Below are positions 16,426 through 25,583 of a stretch of 64,000 nucleotides of DNA, in pieces. This DNA comes from Halorutilus salinus (lineage in GTDB: Archaea; Halobacteriota; Halobacteria; Halobacteriales; Halorutilaceae), in NCBI RefSeq assembly GCF_026242195.1, contig NZ_RKLV01000004.1, positions 62,001 to 126,000 on the forward strand, given 5' to 3'. Each line of letters opens with the position of its first letter. The first letter of the stretch is position 1. The notes under the pieces are model-generated. The model was given only the letters and a program-made list of their open reading frames with translations. It made no database searches and was not told where the DNA came from. Made by a program: the position numbers and the translations under genes.

Positions 16426-18405
16426 TTACTCGCCCTCGAACTCGGGTTCGCGGTCCTGCATGAACGCCATGACGCCCTCGGTCAGGTCGTCGGTGTCGAG
16501 CAGATGTCCGAACGCCTGCGTTTCGAGTTCGAGTCCTGCACCCGTGTCCTCCCAGCCTTCAATCATAGCGCGTTTCGTGAGCGCCTGCGAGATAGGCGGA
16601 CCGCTGGCGAGGTCGCGCGCGAGTTCCCAAGCGCGATCCTCGAACTCCTCGTTGTCGACGACCTCGTTGATGAATCCGTAGTCGTACATCGTTTCGGGGT
16701 CGAAACGGTCGGCGGTGAAGACTATCTCCTTGGCGCGTCCCATTCCGACGAGACGCTGGAGGCGTTGTGTACCCCCCCATCCGGGTAGGAGACCGAGGTT
16801 GTGCTCCGGAAGACCGAGTTCGGAACGTTCGGAGGCGATACGCATGTCTGCGCAACACGCGAGTTCGAAGCCGCCGCCGAGGCAGAAGCCGTCCACAGCG
16901 GCGACGACGGGGAACGACGCCTCTTCGAGCCTACCAAAGGTCTCCTTGCCGTCGCGCGACAGATCCATGCCCTTCATCTTGTCCGCGCCACCCGCCGCGG
17001 TGCTCTGTACGTCCGCGCCCGCCGAGAACGCCTTGTCGCCCGCGCCCGTTATGAGCATACACCGCACGTCGTGCTCTTCTTTCTCGAACTCATCTATAAC
17101 GGCGTCGAGTTCGTCTATGAGTTCGAGGTTGATCGTGTTCATCCTGTGCGGACGGTCGAGGACGACGTGCCCGACGTGTCCGTCTATCTCGACCGAGATG
17201 TTGTCGTATTCGAGAGCCTCGTCCTCATCAGCCTCGCCGTAGAAAGCGCCGTCCTCCTCGACTATCTCGACGAAGTGTTCCGAGGGTTCGTAACGCGGTT
17301 CGCCCGTCTCCTCGTAACGCTCCTGTAACGTGTCGAGGAGGGGTTCGAGACCATGGTCGTCGGCGATCTTCGCCGGACCGTCGGGGAAAGCCGCGCCGAG
17401 CTTGACAGCCTCGTCTATCTCACCCGCGTCCGCAACGTCCTCGCCGACGAGCTTTGCGACCTCGTTCGCCATGACGGCGGTGAGTAGCTCCGTCAGGTCG
17501 TCGTCTATCTCGTCGCTCGGTATGTCGACACCCTCGCCCCCGTCGGTGTAGTCGTAGAAGCCCTTGTCGGTCTTCTGTCCAAGCTCCTCGTTCTCGACCT
17601 TCTCGCGCATCAGGGGCGCGGGTTCGTAGGCGTCGCCGAGAACATCGTGTATGTACTCCAGAACGTCGTACGAAACGTCGATGCCGACGTAGTCTGCGAG
17701 TTCGAACGAACCCATGGGTAGACCCATGCCGTACTTCGATGTCGAGTCGACCGTCTCTATACCGTACTCGCCCTCACCTACGAGCCAAGCAACCTCGTTC
17801 ATCAGAGGGACGAGCGCGCGGTTGACGATGAAGCCGGGCGAGTCCTTACGTACACGGACGGGCGTCTTGCCGAACTCCTCGGCGAGTTGCTCCGTGATAT
17901 CCATAGTCCCGTCGCTCGTGTGGTTGCCCCTTATCACCTCGACGAGATCCATACGTATGGGCGGGTTGAAGAAATGCATACCGCAGAACGACTCCGGACG
18001 GTCGGTCGCCTCGGAGATATCCGTGATCGAGAGCGACGACGTGTTGGTTGCGAAGACCGCCTCGTCGGGCGCGTGCTCGTCCGCCTCGCCCCAGACATCG
18101 CGTTTTATCTCCATCTTTTCGGGAACCGCCTCTATCACGAAGTCGGCGTCGCCGACCGCCTCCTCCATCTCGACGATGGGGGTCACACGGTCGAGCGCCG
18201 CGTCGGCGTCGTCGTCCGTAATCTGATCCTTCTCGGCGAGCTTTCCGAGGCTCCACTCTATCTCGTCGTAGCCGTTCTGTACGAACTCGTCCTTGATATC
18301 GCGCAGGTTGACGTTGTACCCCGCGAGCGCCGCGACCTCAGCTATTCCGTGCCCCATCGCGCCCGCACCGAGGACTGCGATGGTGTCTACGTCGTCTAGT
18401 TCCAT
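16426..18405 (-). CDS. 3-hydroxyacyl-CoA dehydrogenase/enoyl-CoA hydratase fusion
   Basis: A 659-residue bifunctional beta-oxidation enzyme. Residues ~1-390 are the NAD-dependent 3-hydroxyacyl-CoA dehydrogenase: Rossmann motif VLGAGAMGHGIAEVAA, then FFNPPIRMDLVEVI and the C-terminal dimer region with KTDKGFYDY. Residues ~400-659 are an enoyl-CoA hydratase (crotonase): oxyanion segments CMLITGAGDKAFSAGADV and VDGFCLGGGFELACCADM, and PEHNLGLLPGWGGTQRL with the catalytic Glu region. The order is reversed relative to bacterial FadB and common in haloarchaea. It acts after the acyl-CoA dehydrogenases in this window; no thiolase is seen. It is transcribed alone. Confidence 0.93.
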   Translation of the reverse strand: MELDDVDTIAVLGAGAMGHGIAEVAALAGYNVNLRDIKDEFVQNGYDEIEWSLGKLAEKDQITDDDADAALDRVTPIVEMEEAVGDADFVIEAVPEKMEIKRDVWGEADEHAPDEAVFATNTSSLSITDISEATDRPESFCGMHFFNPPIRMDLVEVIRGNHTSDGTMDITEQLAEEFGKTPVRVRKDSPGFIVNRALVPLMNEVAWLVGEGEYGIETVDSTSKYGMGLPMGSFELADYVGIDVSYDVLEYIHDVLGDAYEPAPLMREKVENEELGQKTDKGFYDYTDGGEGVDIPSDEIDDDLTELLTAVMANEVAKLVGEDVADAGEIDEAVKLGAAFPDGPAKIADDHGLEPLLDTLQERYEETGEPRYEPSEHFVEIVEEDGAFYGEADEDEALEYDNISVEIDGHVGHVVLDRPHRMNTINLELIDELDAVIDEFEKEEHDVRCMLITGAGDKAFSAGADVQSTAAGGADKMKGMDLSRDGKETFGRLEEASFPVVAAVDGFCLGGGFELACCADMRIASERSELGLPEHNLGLLPGWGGTQRLQRLVGMGRAKEIVFTADRFDPETMYDYGFINEVVDNEEFEDRAWELARDLASGPPISQALTKRAMIEGWEDTGAGLELETQAFGHLLDTDDLTEGVMAFMQDREPEFEGE

Positions 18406-18495
18406 AGCGGGACGAACATGGCGGTTGTCTGTAATAAAACTGCCTGAGTGGTCGGGTCGGTGTATCGACGTGCGTCGAAACGTTACTGTTCGTCT

Positions 18496-19002
18496 TTACG
18501 CCGACGACCCGGCTCTTTCGATAAGCGCGTACGCCTTCTCACGTAGCTCTGCGGTCAGATGGAGTCCGTTTCCGTCGAGGCGTCTAACGGTGTCCTTGGC
18601 TTCGTCTACGGGCATTCCCTCATTGACGGCACGTACGACCACGCCGACCGTACCCGTGACGGTAGCGCCGAGACCGTCCGAGACGGTTCTGACGCGCCGG
18701 TCGTCGGAGACAACCGCCGTGTCGTCGTTTGCCAGTACGCCGGCGACTATTTGTACGTCGCCGTTCTCTTCGTTCTCATCCAGAATCTCGCGTGCTCTGT
18801 CGACCTTTCCCTCGTACGTCTCAGCCATCTTCAGTTCGCCGTGCTCCGGAGACGTTTCGACGTTGGCGTGCGCAGGCTCCGTCGTAACCTCTTCGAGAAC
18901 GGTTGGCGGAACGACCGGCTCGCCGTCAAGCTTTGTGAGAAGTTCGAGTTCGCCAGCGGTGCCGAGGGAGATAACCGTCGTCGCGTCGACGTAGATCCTC
19001 AT
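18496..19002 (-). CDS. PIN-domain protein (possible toxin of a VapC-like pair)
   Basis: A 168-residue protein beginning MRIYVDATTVISLG, the first strand of a PIN nuclease with its first catalytic Asp. A later DDTAVVSDDRRVRTV block carries the other acidic residues. This subgroup resembles the DUF3368-type PIN proteins, which are usually encoded after a UPF0175 protein, as here. The start ATG overlaps the stop of that gene by 4 bases. PIN domains cleave RNA, often tRNA or rRNA, and the partner blocks them. Whether this pair is a true toxin-antitoxin system is not shown. Confidence 0.75.
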   Translation of the reverse strand: MRIYVDATTVISLGTAGELELLTKLDGEPVVPPTVLEEVTTEPAHANVETSPEHGELKMAETYEGKVDRAREILDENEENGDVQIVAGVLANDDTAVVSDDRRVRTVSDGLGATVTGTVGVVVRAVNEGMPVDEAKDTVRRLDGNGLHLTAELREKAYALIERAGSSA

Positions 19003-19301
19003 ACTTTGAGAGCGGTGTCGGCATCCCGTTCGAGGTCGTCGGTCTTGAGCTGAGTGGTCAGGTTGCGTTCGCGCGCTATCTCCAGCCATTCGGCGAGACT
19101 CACGCCGGCGATCCGCGCCGCCTCGTTTACGGATACCTCCCCCCACTGATACCTCTCGACCGCGACGCGTACACGTATCTCTTCGAGACCTTCGCGCAGA
19201 GCCTTCCTTATGACCGAACTCCTGTCCTCTCCGAGAAGTTCGGCTACCTCGTCGAGTTCGTCCTCGTCTTCGTCGGGTACACGCGCGCTTACAGTAGTCA
19301 T
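18999..19301 (-). CDS. UPF0175 family protein (putative antitoxin)
   Basis: A 100-residue protein with two small modules. Residues ~1-45 look like a ribbon-helix-helix (TTVSARVPDEDEDELDEVAELL, then SSVIRKALREGLEE). Residues ~50-95 are the UPF0175 core, a helix-turn-helix-like YQWGEVSVNEAARIAGVSLAEW. Such proteins are paired with PIN proteins of the DUF3368 type and probably repress their own operon. The promoter is short and AT-poor; a repeated TACGTCGTACTACGACGTA palindrome lies directly before the start (19308-19326) and could be its operator. Confidence 0.72.
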   Translation of the reverse strand: MTTVSARVPDEDEDELDEVAELLGEDRSSVIRKALREGLEEIRVRVAVERYQWGEVSVNEAARIAGVSLAEWLEIARERNLTTQLKTDDLERDADTALKV

Positions 19302-19307
19302 GTTTAC

Positions 19308-19326
19308 GTCGTACTACGACGTAGAC
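19308..19326. promoter_or_regulatory. Palindrome before the UPF0175/PIN operon
   Basis: TACGTCGTACTACGACGTA is an almost perfect inverted repeat (TACGTCGTA and TACGACGTA around C) just upstream of the putative antitoxin start. Auto-repression by the ribbon-helix-helix part of UPF0175 would be typical for toxin-antitoxin operons; this is inference. Confidence 0.45.
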
Positions 19327-19452
19327 GGCTATAAAGCTGTCCGCCGACGGAGGACATCACGCGGTATTAGCCTCCTTCGAACCCGTCGCCGTGGTGTGGT
19401 CGACGGCTGAGGGACGACCCCGATCTACACGCGTCGTTGTTCAGGGGGATCG

Positions 19453-20418
19453 TCAGGGAGGCGTGCCGCCGAACTCCTCTATGAGTTGGGGAACGACCTC
19501 GAACAGGTCGCCGACGACGCCGTAGTCGGCTATGTCGTAGATGGGCGCGCTGGGGTCGGTGTTGATAGCGATGATCGTGTCAGCGCCCTTCATCCCCGCG
19601 ACGTGCTGTACAGCGCCGGATATGCCGATAGCTATGTAGACATCCGGCGTGACGACCTTTCCGGACTGACCGACCTGACGGTTCTTGGGTAGCCAGCCGT
19701 TGTCGACGAGAGGGCGCGAGGAGCCGAGGTCGGCACCGACGGTGTCGGCGAGTTCCTCGATGAGATCGAGGTTGTCCTCCTCGTCGATTCCGCGTCCGAT
19801 GGAGACGATGAACTCCGACTCGCCGAGGTCGACATCGCCGCCCGCCGCCTCCTCGAACCCCGTGACTGTGGAGCCGACAGCGTCTTGATCTATCTCTACG
19901 TCGAACGCCTCGACCGACGCGTCGCCGTCCGTCTCTGTAGCTTCCCATTCCGCGGGGCGCGTCGTGACTATCGCCTCGTCGGAGTCGACATCGACCGTGG
20001 TCTCGACCTTAGAGCTGTACATTTCGCGCGTGATCTCAAGCGCGCCGTTGTGTGCGATACCGATCGCGTCGGTGACGACGGGAACGTCGGTCTTCCCCGC
20101 GACGGCGGGCGCGTAGTCCATGCCGTTGACCGTGTGGGGAACAAGCAGGTACGAAGCCCCCGTGGCGTCGAAGAGCTGTTCGGTCGTCTGTGTGTAGACA
20201 TCGTGGTTGAACTCGTCGCCCTCGTCGACCGTGTGGATCGCGTCGACGCCTTCGAGGTTTAGCTCGTCGGCGTACGTGTCAACGTCGCCGCCGATAACTC
20301 CGAGATGTAGGTCGCCGCCCGTCTCGTCGGCGAGTTCGCGCCCCGCTGTCACGACCTCGTAGCTCGCGTCGCGTAGTTCGCCCTGTCTGTGCTCCGAGAT
20401 GGCGAGTACATCGGACAT
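19453..20418 (-). CDS. etfA: Electron transfer flavoprotein alpha subunit
   Basis: A 321-residue EtfA. The C-terminal FAD-binding domain is clear: GRGIDEEDNLDLIEELA, LGSSRPLVDNGWLP, then QVGQSGKVVTPDVYIAIGISGAVQH and INTDPSAPIYDIADYGVVGDLFEV. ETF accepts electrons from the acyl-CoA dehydrogenases and delivers them to the membrane. Its start touches the stop of etfB (one-base overlap), so the two are co-translated. The likely electron acceptor, the membrane FeS protein at 21335, is divergent and shares the upstream region. Confidence 0.96.
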   Translation of the reverse strand: MSDVLAISEHRQGELRDASYEVVTAGRELADETGGDLHLGVIGGDVDTYADELNLEGVDAIHTVDEGDEFNHDVYTQTTEQLFDATGASYLLVPHTVNGMDYAPAVAGKTDVPVVTDAIGIAHNGALEITREMYSSKVETTVDVDSDEAIVTTRPAEWEATETDGDASVEAFDVEIDQDAVGSTVTGFEEAAGGDVDLGESEFIVSIGRGIDEEDNLDLIEELADTVGADLGSSRPLVDNGWLPKNRQVGQSGKVVTPDVYIAIGISGAVQHVAGMKGADTIIAINTDPSAPIYDIADYGVVGDLFEVVPQLIEEFGGTPP

Positions 20419-21212
20419 TACTCAGCCACCCCCTTGTTCTTGAGAACCTCAGCGACACCCTGCGCCATCTCCTCCGGGCTTCCCTCGATGTACTCGGCGT
20501 CCGACTCCGTCTCAGGCTCGTACATGTCGTTGATTCCTATAGGCGTCTCGACAGCCGAGGCGTCAAGACCGAGGTCGTCGAGCGTCTTGGGGGCTATCTC
20601 CTTGCTCTGCGCCTGTCTGATACCGCGAAGGCTCGCGTAACGCGGTTCGTTGATCCCCGTCTGTATGGTGAAGACGGCGGGTGCGTCGACCTCGGTGACC
20701 TCCTCAACACCGCCTTCGAGTTCACGGTGGACGTTCGCCACGCCCTCGTCGAGGTCGTACTCGAACGAGTTGACGACAGCCGCCCACTGGAAGCCGAGAT
20801 CGTCGGCGAGCGCGACGCCCGTGCCGCCGATGGAGTCGTCGTCCGCCTGTACGCCCGTGAAGACGATGTCGGGATCCTCCTCCTCCGCAACGGCGGCGAA
20901 GATATCAGCCTTTGCGTTGGGGTCGAGTACCTCGCCCGCCTCGAAGGCGTCGTCCCAGACGCGTACGGCGCGGTCTGCGCCCTTTGCGAGCGCCATCCTT
21001 ATAGTCTCCTCTGAGCGCTCGGGCCCGATGGTTACGGCAATGACCTCTTCGACCTCGTCGTTCTCCTCCTTTAGCTGTACGGCTTCCTCGACGGCGTAGT
21101 CGTCCCACTCGTTCAGATCGTACTCTAGGAACTTCTCGTCTATCTCTAACCCGGAGATCTCGAAGTCGTCCTCCGGCTCCGCTACCTCCTTCACTGTCAC
21201 TAGTATCTTCAT
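20418..21212 (-). CDS. etfB: Electron transfer flavoprotein beta subunit
   Basis: A 264-residue EtfB, beginning MKILVTVKEVAEPEDDFEI. Family features are the NEWDDYAVEEAVQLKE segment, the VTIGPERSEETIRMALAKGADR nucleotide-binding region, and FTGVQADDDSIGGTGVALADDLG. Typical EtfB binds AMP; bifurcating types bind a second FAD, and the sequence seen here does not let me decide. An AT-rich promoter precedes the gene (TATTTATTT about 30 bases upstream), shared with the divergent FeS gene. Confidence 0.96.
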   Translation of the reverse strand: MKILVTVKEVAEPEDDFEISGLEIDEKFLEYDLNEWDDYAVEEAVQLKEENDEVEEVIAVTIGPERSEETIRMALAKGADRAVRVWDDAFEAGEVLDPNAKADIFAAVAEEEDPDIVFTGVQADDDSIGGTGVALADDLGFQWAAVVNSFEYDLDEGVANVHRELEGGVEEVTEVDAPAVFTIQTGINEPRYASLRGIRQAQSKEIAPKTLDDLGLDASAVETPIGINDMYEPETESDAEYIEGSPEEMAQGVAEVLKNKGVAE

Positions 21213-21334
21213 AGTGTGTGAGAGTATGACGTATCTTCGGAAATAAATACTTTCGAAAACGTCTCGCCCGGTGAGAGGAGTTTACGACTTCGTAAGACCT
21301 AAGACTTATGCTATGCCGTGTCATGGTTTGTCAC

Positions 21335-23539
21335 ATGCAACCGTTGGCGGCAGGACCGACTCAGACGGAGTGCTTGGACAAGATATGCCGTGAGAACTTC
21401 TGGCTTATAAGCGATACGGGTTACTACATCTTCTACGGTCTCGCACTCGTGGCTATAGCCCTTCTTCTGTACGGTGTTTACAGGCGTTTCAGCAGGTACT
21501 CCGAGGGTCAGGAGGAGAAGACGCCGCGCCTCGACAACATCCCTCAGCGTATCAGGAACGCCGTGAGCATCGTAGGTTCGAACGAGAAGCAGTTCTACCA
21601 GGATCTGTACGCGGGTATCATGCATACGTTCATCATGTGGGGCTTCCTCGGTCTTCTGATAGCGACGACGATACTTGCGATAGACGAGCAGGTTCTGAGG
21701 CGCGTCTTCGGTCGTTCGTTCTGGGTTGGCGACTTCTGGCTGTCGTACCAGTTCGCCGCCGACGCCGTAGGTCTTCTGTTCGTTGCGGGTGTTTCGCTCG
21801 CACTGTACAAACGTTACGCGAAACGCGACGAACGTCTGTGGCACAAGCATACGCGTAAGGAGTTCGACGGACCGCGCGAGATGCTCAGGGCGCTTGAGGA
21901 CGACCTGTTCATATGGACGCTGTTCTTCCTCGGTGTCGGCGGCTACCTCCTGACGGCGTTACGTATCGTTGGAACGCAGAACCTCGGTACTCAGGGCGAG
22001 TTCATCGACTTCACGGTCGTGAGCTTCGTTAGCTACTCGGTGGCTCTCGTCCTCGACACGGGGCTGACAGCCGAGGCGGCGCAGAGCCTCTACCCGCTCG
22101 CGTGGTGGTCGCACTCCTTGCTCGCGCTCGGCTTCGTGGCATGGATACCTTACGCAAAGCCGTTCCATATGATATCGTCGTTCGCAAACGTCGTGGCACG
22201 CGACGACGACGCTAAGAGGCGTCTACAGCCCGTCGACCCCGACCTCGGACCCGAGGAGATAGGCTACAAGAGCATCGATGACTTCTCGTGGAAACATCTC
22301 CTCGACCACGACGCGTGTACCAAGTGCGGTCGTTGTACGGCGGTCTGTCCTGCGAACGCTTCGGGAAGGAACCTCGACCCCCGCAACGTTATACTCGATC
22401 TAAAGCAGTACCGCGAAGAACTCGAAAGGAACGGACAGGAGGAGATGCCTATCGTCTCGCGCGAGGAGGAGAGCGTCATCGACCCCGAAAGCATGGACGC
22501 GTGTATGTCGTGCACCGCGTGTATGGACGCCTGCCCCGTCGAGATCGAACACGTGCCCCAGTTTACGGAGATGAACCGCCGCCTTACGGAGTCGGGACAG
22601 ATGGACGAAAGCATACAGGAGGCGATGATGAACATCTTCCAGAACGGCAACGCTTTCGGCGACCCCGAACGCAAACGTCCCGAATGGACGGAGGAGCTGG
22701 GATTCGAGATCCCGGACGCGCGCGAGGAGGATGTCGAGTACCTCTGGTACGTCGGCGACTACCCGTCTTACGACGAGAGGAACCAGAAGGTCGCGCGTTC
22801 GATGGCGACGATTCTGGAGGAGTCGGATGTCTCTTACGGAATACTGTACGAGGACGAGCAGAACGACGGAAACGACGTGCGCCGCGTCGGAGAAGAGGGT
22901 CTTTACGAGATGCTCGCAGAGGACAATATCTCTGCGTTTGAGGACGCAGGATTCGACAAGGTCGTCTGCACCGACCCGCATTCGTACAACACGTTCAAGA
23001 ACGAGTACGACCAGTTCGGATGGGACGGCGACGGACGCGTCTTCCATTACACTCAGGTCGTCGAGAAGCTCGTCAACGACGGCGCGCTCGACCTCAACGG
23101 CGACGAACTCGACTACACCGTAACCTACCACGACCCGTGCCATCTCGGCAGGTTCAACGACGAGTACGAGGCACCGCGCGACATCGTACGCGCCACGGGG
23201 TGTGACCTGAACGAGATGCCGCGTAACCGCTCGAACTCGTTCTGCTGTGGCGGCGGCGGAGGGGGTCTCTGGGCTGACATAGACGAGGAGGAGAAGCCGA
23301 GCGAGGAACGTCTACGTGAGGCGCTTGAGGACACCGACGCAGGAAACGCGGTCGAGAAGTTCGTCGTCGCGTGCCCGATGTGTATGACGATGTACGAGGA
23401 CGGACGTAAGACGGGCGGATACGAGGAGGAGATAGAGATAACCGATATAAACGAACTCCTTGTCGATGCGATAGAGGCGAAGGGGAAGGCTCAGCTGGCG
23501 GCGGACGGCGGTAGGCGCGAGGAAGACGGGGACGCCTGA
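21335..23539 (+). CDS. Membrane FeS protein, probable ETF:quinone oxidoreductase
   Basis: About 734 residues (an in-frame ATG at 21308 is an alternative start). The N-terminal ~280 residues hold five or six helices like the NarI-type cytochrome b region. Next come two 4Fe-4S motifs, CTKCGRCTAVCPA and CMSCTACMDACPV, then a degenerate first CCG domain and an intact second CCG domain (YHDPCHLGR, CCGGGGGG, CPMCM). This architecture matches the membrane proteins proposed as ETF:(methyl)menaquinone oxidoreductases in anaerobes and archaea that lack classical ETF-QO. Divergence from etfBA supports that role: electrons from acyl-CoA dehydrogenation pass through ETF to menaquinone. Heterodisulfide reductase-like function is the alternative. 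Confidence 0.82.
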   Translation: MQPLAAGPTQTECLDKICRENFWLISDTGYYIFYGLALVAIALLLYGVYRRFSRYSEGQEEKTPRLDNIPQRIRNAVSIVGSNEKQFYQDLYAGIMHTFIMWGFLGLLIATTILAIDEQVLRRVFGRSFWVGDFWLSYQFAADAVGLLFVAGVSLALYKRYAKRDERLWHKHTRKEFDGPREMLRALEDDLFIWTLFFLGVGGYLLTALRIVGTQNLGTQGEFIDFTVVSFVSYSVALVLDTGLTAEAAQSLYPLAWWSHSLLALGFVAWIPYAKPFHMISSFANVVARDDDAKRRLQPVDPDLGPEEIGYKSIDDFSWKHLLDHDACTKCGRCTAVCPANASGRNLDPRNVILDLKQYREELERNGQEEMPIVSREEESVIDPESMDACMSCTACMDACPVEIEHVPQFTEMNRRLTESGQMDESIQEAMMNIFQNGNAFGDPERKRPEWTEELGFEIPDAREEDVEYLWYVGDYPSYDERNQKVARSMATILEESDVSYGILYEDEQNDGNDVRRVGEEGLYEMLAEDNISAFEDAGFDKVVCTDPHSYNTFKNEYDQFGWDGDGRVFHYTQVVEKLVNDGALDLNGDELDYTVTYHDPCHLGRFNDEYEAPRDIVRATGCDLNEMPRNRSNSFCCGGGGGGLWADIDEEEKPSEERLREALEDTDAGNAVEKFVVACPMCMTMYEDGRKTGGYEEEIEITDINELLVDAIEAKGKAQLAADGGRREEDGDA

Positions 23540-23545
23540 CGACGG

Positions 23546-24307
23546 ATGGTAAACGCCCGTGTCGAACGGATAAGGCTGTACCCCGTCAAGGGGTTCGCGG
23601 GCGACGACACGGAGAAGGCACGTGTCTCTAACTCAGGAACACTTGAACACGACAGGCTGTTCGCGCTGTACGACGACGAGGTTCTCAACGGCAGGAAGAC
23701 GGAAGACGTCTACGGGTACGCGGCATCGGTAACGCCGGGCGGTCTAGCCGTGGAGTCGCCTCAGGGCGAACGTATCGTTGTCGGCTTCGACGATGAGGGA
23801 AGACGGAGACTCGAAAGCTGGCTCGAAGGCGTACCCGAAGACACGACCGTCCTGTACGACGACGGTGTCGGCTTCGTCGACAGACGCGACAGGCTTGCCT
23901 CCGTGTCGGTCGTGAGCACCGCTACGTTACACGAGGTAGCGTCGTGGTTCGACGGTATCGACGCCGACGGTGTGCGTAGAAGGCTGAGGATGAACGTCGA
24001 GGTCGGCGGTGTACCCGCGTTCTGGGAGGACGGCTTCGCGGGCGACGGTGTCCCTGACCTGTCGGTCGGCGGCGTCCGTCTCGAAGGCGTCGAACCGTGC
24101 AACCGGTGCGTCGTGCCGACGCGCGACCCCAAGACGGGCGAACGCCGCGAGGGCTTCCGCGAGAAGTTCACCCGTAAGAGGGAGCCGACGGTGCCGGACG
24201 CGGAGACGTTCGACCGCGCTTACACCGTGGGTCTGATATGCAGAGTCGCCGACGGTGACCGTGGCTCGTCGATGTTACGTGTCGGCGATATAGTCGAGGA
24301 GGCGTAG
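23546..24307 (+). CDS. MOSC-domain protein
   Basis: A 253-residue protein with the MOSC N-terminal beta-barrel (residues ~1-110, VERIRLYPVKGFAGDD) and the MOSC domain (~115-253). The conserved Cys is in EGVEPCNRCVVPTRDPKTG, the position where mARC/YcbX-type proteins bind the molybdenum cofactor. Relatives reduce N-hydroxylated compounds; the actual substrate here is unknown. It starts 6 bases after the FeS gene and is probably co-transcribed. Confidence 0.82.
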   Translation: MVNARVERIRLYPVKGFAGDDTEKARVSNSGTLEHDRLFALYDDEVLNGRKTEDVYGYAASVTPGGLAVESPQGERIVVGFDDEGRRRLESWLEGVPEDTTVLYDDGVGFVDRRDRLASVSVVSTATLHEVASWFDGIDADGVRRRLRMNVEVGGVPAFWEDGFAGDGVPDLSVGGVRLEGVEPCNRCVVPTRDPKTGERREGFREKFTRKREPTVPDAETFDRAYTVGLICRVADGDRGSSMLRVGDIVEEA

Positions 24308-24310
24308 CCC

Positions 24311-25504
24311 TCACGCGACGTCGTGCGCCATTCTACGTAGACGTTCCTTACCTCCGTCGGGTCCACGCGCTATGAGCGTATCGCCGGCGCAGACGGTCGT
24401 ATGCTCCGTCGGGCTGTAGACCCATTCGTCGTCCTTCCGGTGTATCGCCATCACGTACATACCCGTCTCGGACTCGACGAGTAGCTCGCCGAGTGTACGT
24501 CCGTCGAGTTCAGTTCCTTCGTCGACGGAGACGGTCGCTATGACCTCGTTGCTCTCACGTATCGCCTCGGCGAAGACAGGGTGTGCGTTGATGTCGCGCA
24601 TCACTGAGTCGGCGACCTCAAGCGCGGCGTCCGCGATCACCTCCGAGGCGATGGCGAGATGCATAAGACCACGTAGCTTCGTCGGGTCATCGACGCGTGC
24701 CGCGGATTCGAGAACCCACTCCTCAAGGTTCTGGCGCAGACGGTCGGTCTTTGTTTCGAGCGCACGTACCTCCGTCGCAACCTCGTGGCTTTCGAGCAGA
24801 ACCGCGGAGTATGCGAGACCGACGGCGAGTTCGGAGATGTTCTTCATCTCAACGACGGCGGTTACGGCGCGGTCGAGGTTCTCGATCTCGCTCGAAACCG
24901 CGCCCTCGCGCTCCCAGTCGCGGCGTGTCGCGCGTCCGTAGACGCGTTCGACGCCCGTCTCAGGTCCTTCTCCGAAAAGCACGTCGCCGCGTACAACCTG
25001 ACTGTCCCTGTCGGGCGCGAATATCCATTCGGTGTCGCGGCGTATAGCGAAGACGTGGACGCCCGTGTTCGTCTCAAGGTCGAGGTCGCCGAGCGTATGT
25101 CCGCCGAGTTCGCTCTCCTCGTCGACCTGCGCGCGGAATACGACCTCCTTCGCCTCGGGAAGCGCGCTTCTGAACTCGTCGGGGAGACCGACATCCTGTG
25201 TCAGGACGGTGGCGATGTCGTCGGCGGCGTTGGCTATCTTCTCCGCCGCGCCGACTATCTGGAAGATACCGACGAGCTTCTCGGCTCCGTCGGGGTTACG
25301 CGCCGCGAGCGTTAGGGCTATATGCGCGTGGTAACGCAGGACGTTCATACGTTCCTCAAGATCGAGTACCTCCTTTGCGAGCTCGCGGTTCTCGTAAAGA
25401 ACCGCCGAGTAGGCGAGATCGACCATGAGTTCGGACGTATCCTTCATGTCCGCGACGAGATCCTTGACGCTCCGCGGCTCGTACTCTATCTCCGAACCGT
25501 TCAT
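24311..25504 (-). CDS. Duplicated PhoU/TrkA-C protein (K+ channel regulator type)
   Basis: A 397-residue soluble protein built of two similar halves. Each has a PhoU-like helical part (SVKDLVADMKDTSELMVDLAYSAVLYE; second half SELAVGLAYSAVLLES) and then a TrkA-C/RCK-C domain (residues ~125-210 and ~310-390, with VRGDVLFGEGPE and CAGDTLIARGPDG). In haloarchaea such proteins are annotated as potassium channel family regulators; TrkA-C domains bind nucleotides such as c-di-AMP or ADP/ATP. No channel subunit is adjacent. The ATG at 25504 was chosen over an upstream extension that overlaps the divergent uspA promoter. Confidence 0.8.
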   Translation of the reverse strand: MNGSEIEYEPRSVKDLVADMKDTSELMVDLAYSAVLYENRELAKEVLDLEERMNVLRYHAHIALTLAARNPDGAEKLVGIFQIVGAAEKIANAADDIATVLTQDVGLPDEFRSALPEAKEVVFRAQVDEESELGGHTLGDLDLETNTGVHVFAIRRDTEWIFAPDRDSQVVRGDVLFGEGPETGVERVYGRATRRDWEREGAVSSEIENLDRAVTAVVEMKNISELAVGLAYSAVLLESHEVATEVRALETKTDRLRQNLEEWVLESAARVDDPTKLRGLMHLAIASEVIADAALEVADSVMRDINAHPVFAEAIRESNEVIATVSVDEGTELDGRTLGELLVESETGMYVMAIHRKDDEWVYSPTEHTTVCAGDTLIARGPDGGKERLRRMAHDVA

Positions 25505-25583
25505 CGTGGTTAGTTCGGGGAAAACGAAAATAAGTCTTTGGCACGTCGATAGGCTTTCGTACACGACGCCCGTATACAGTTCT

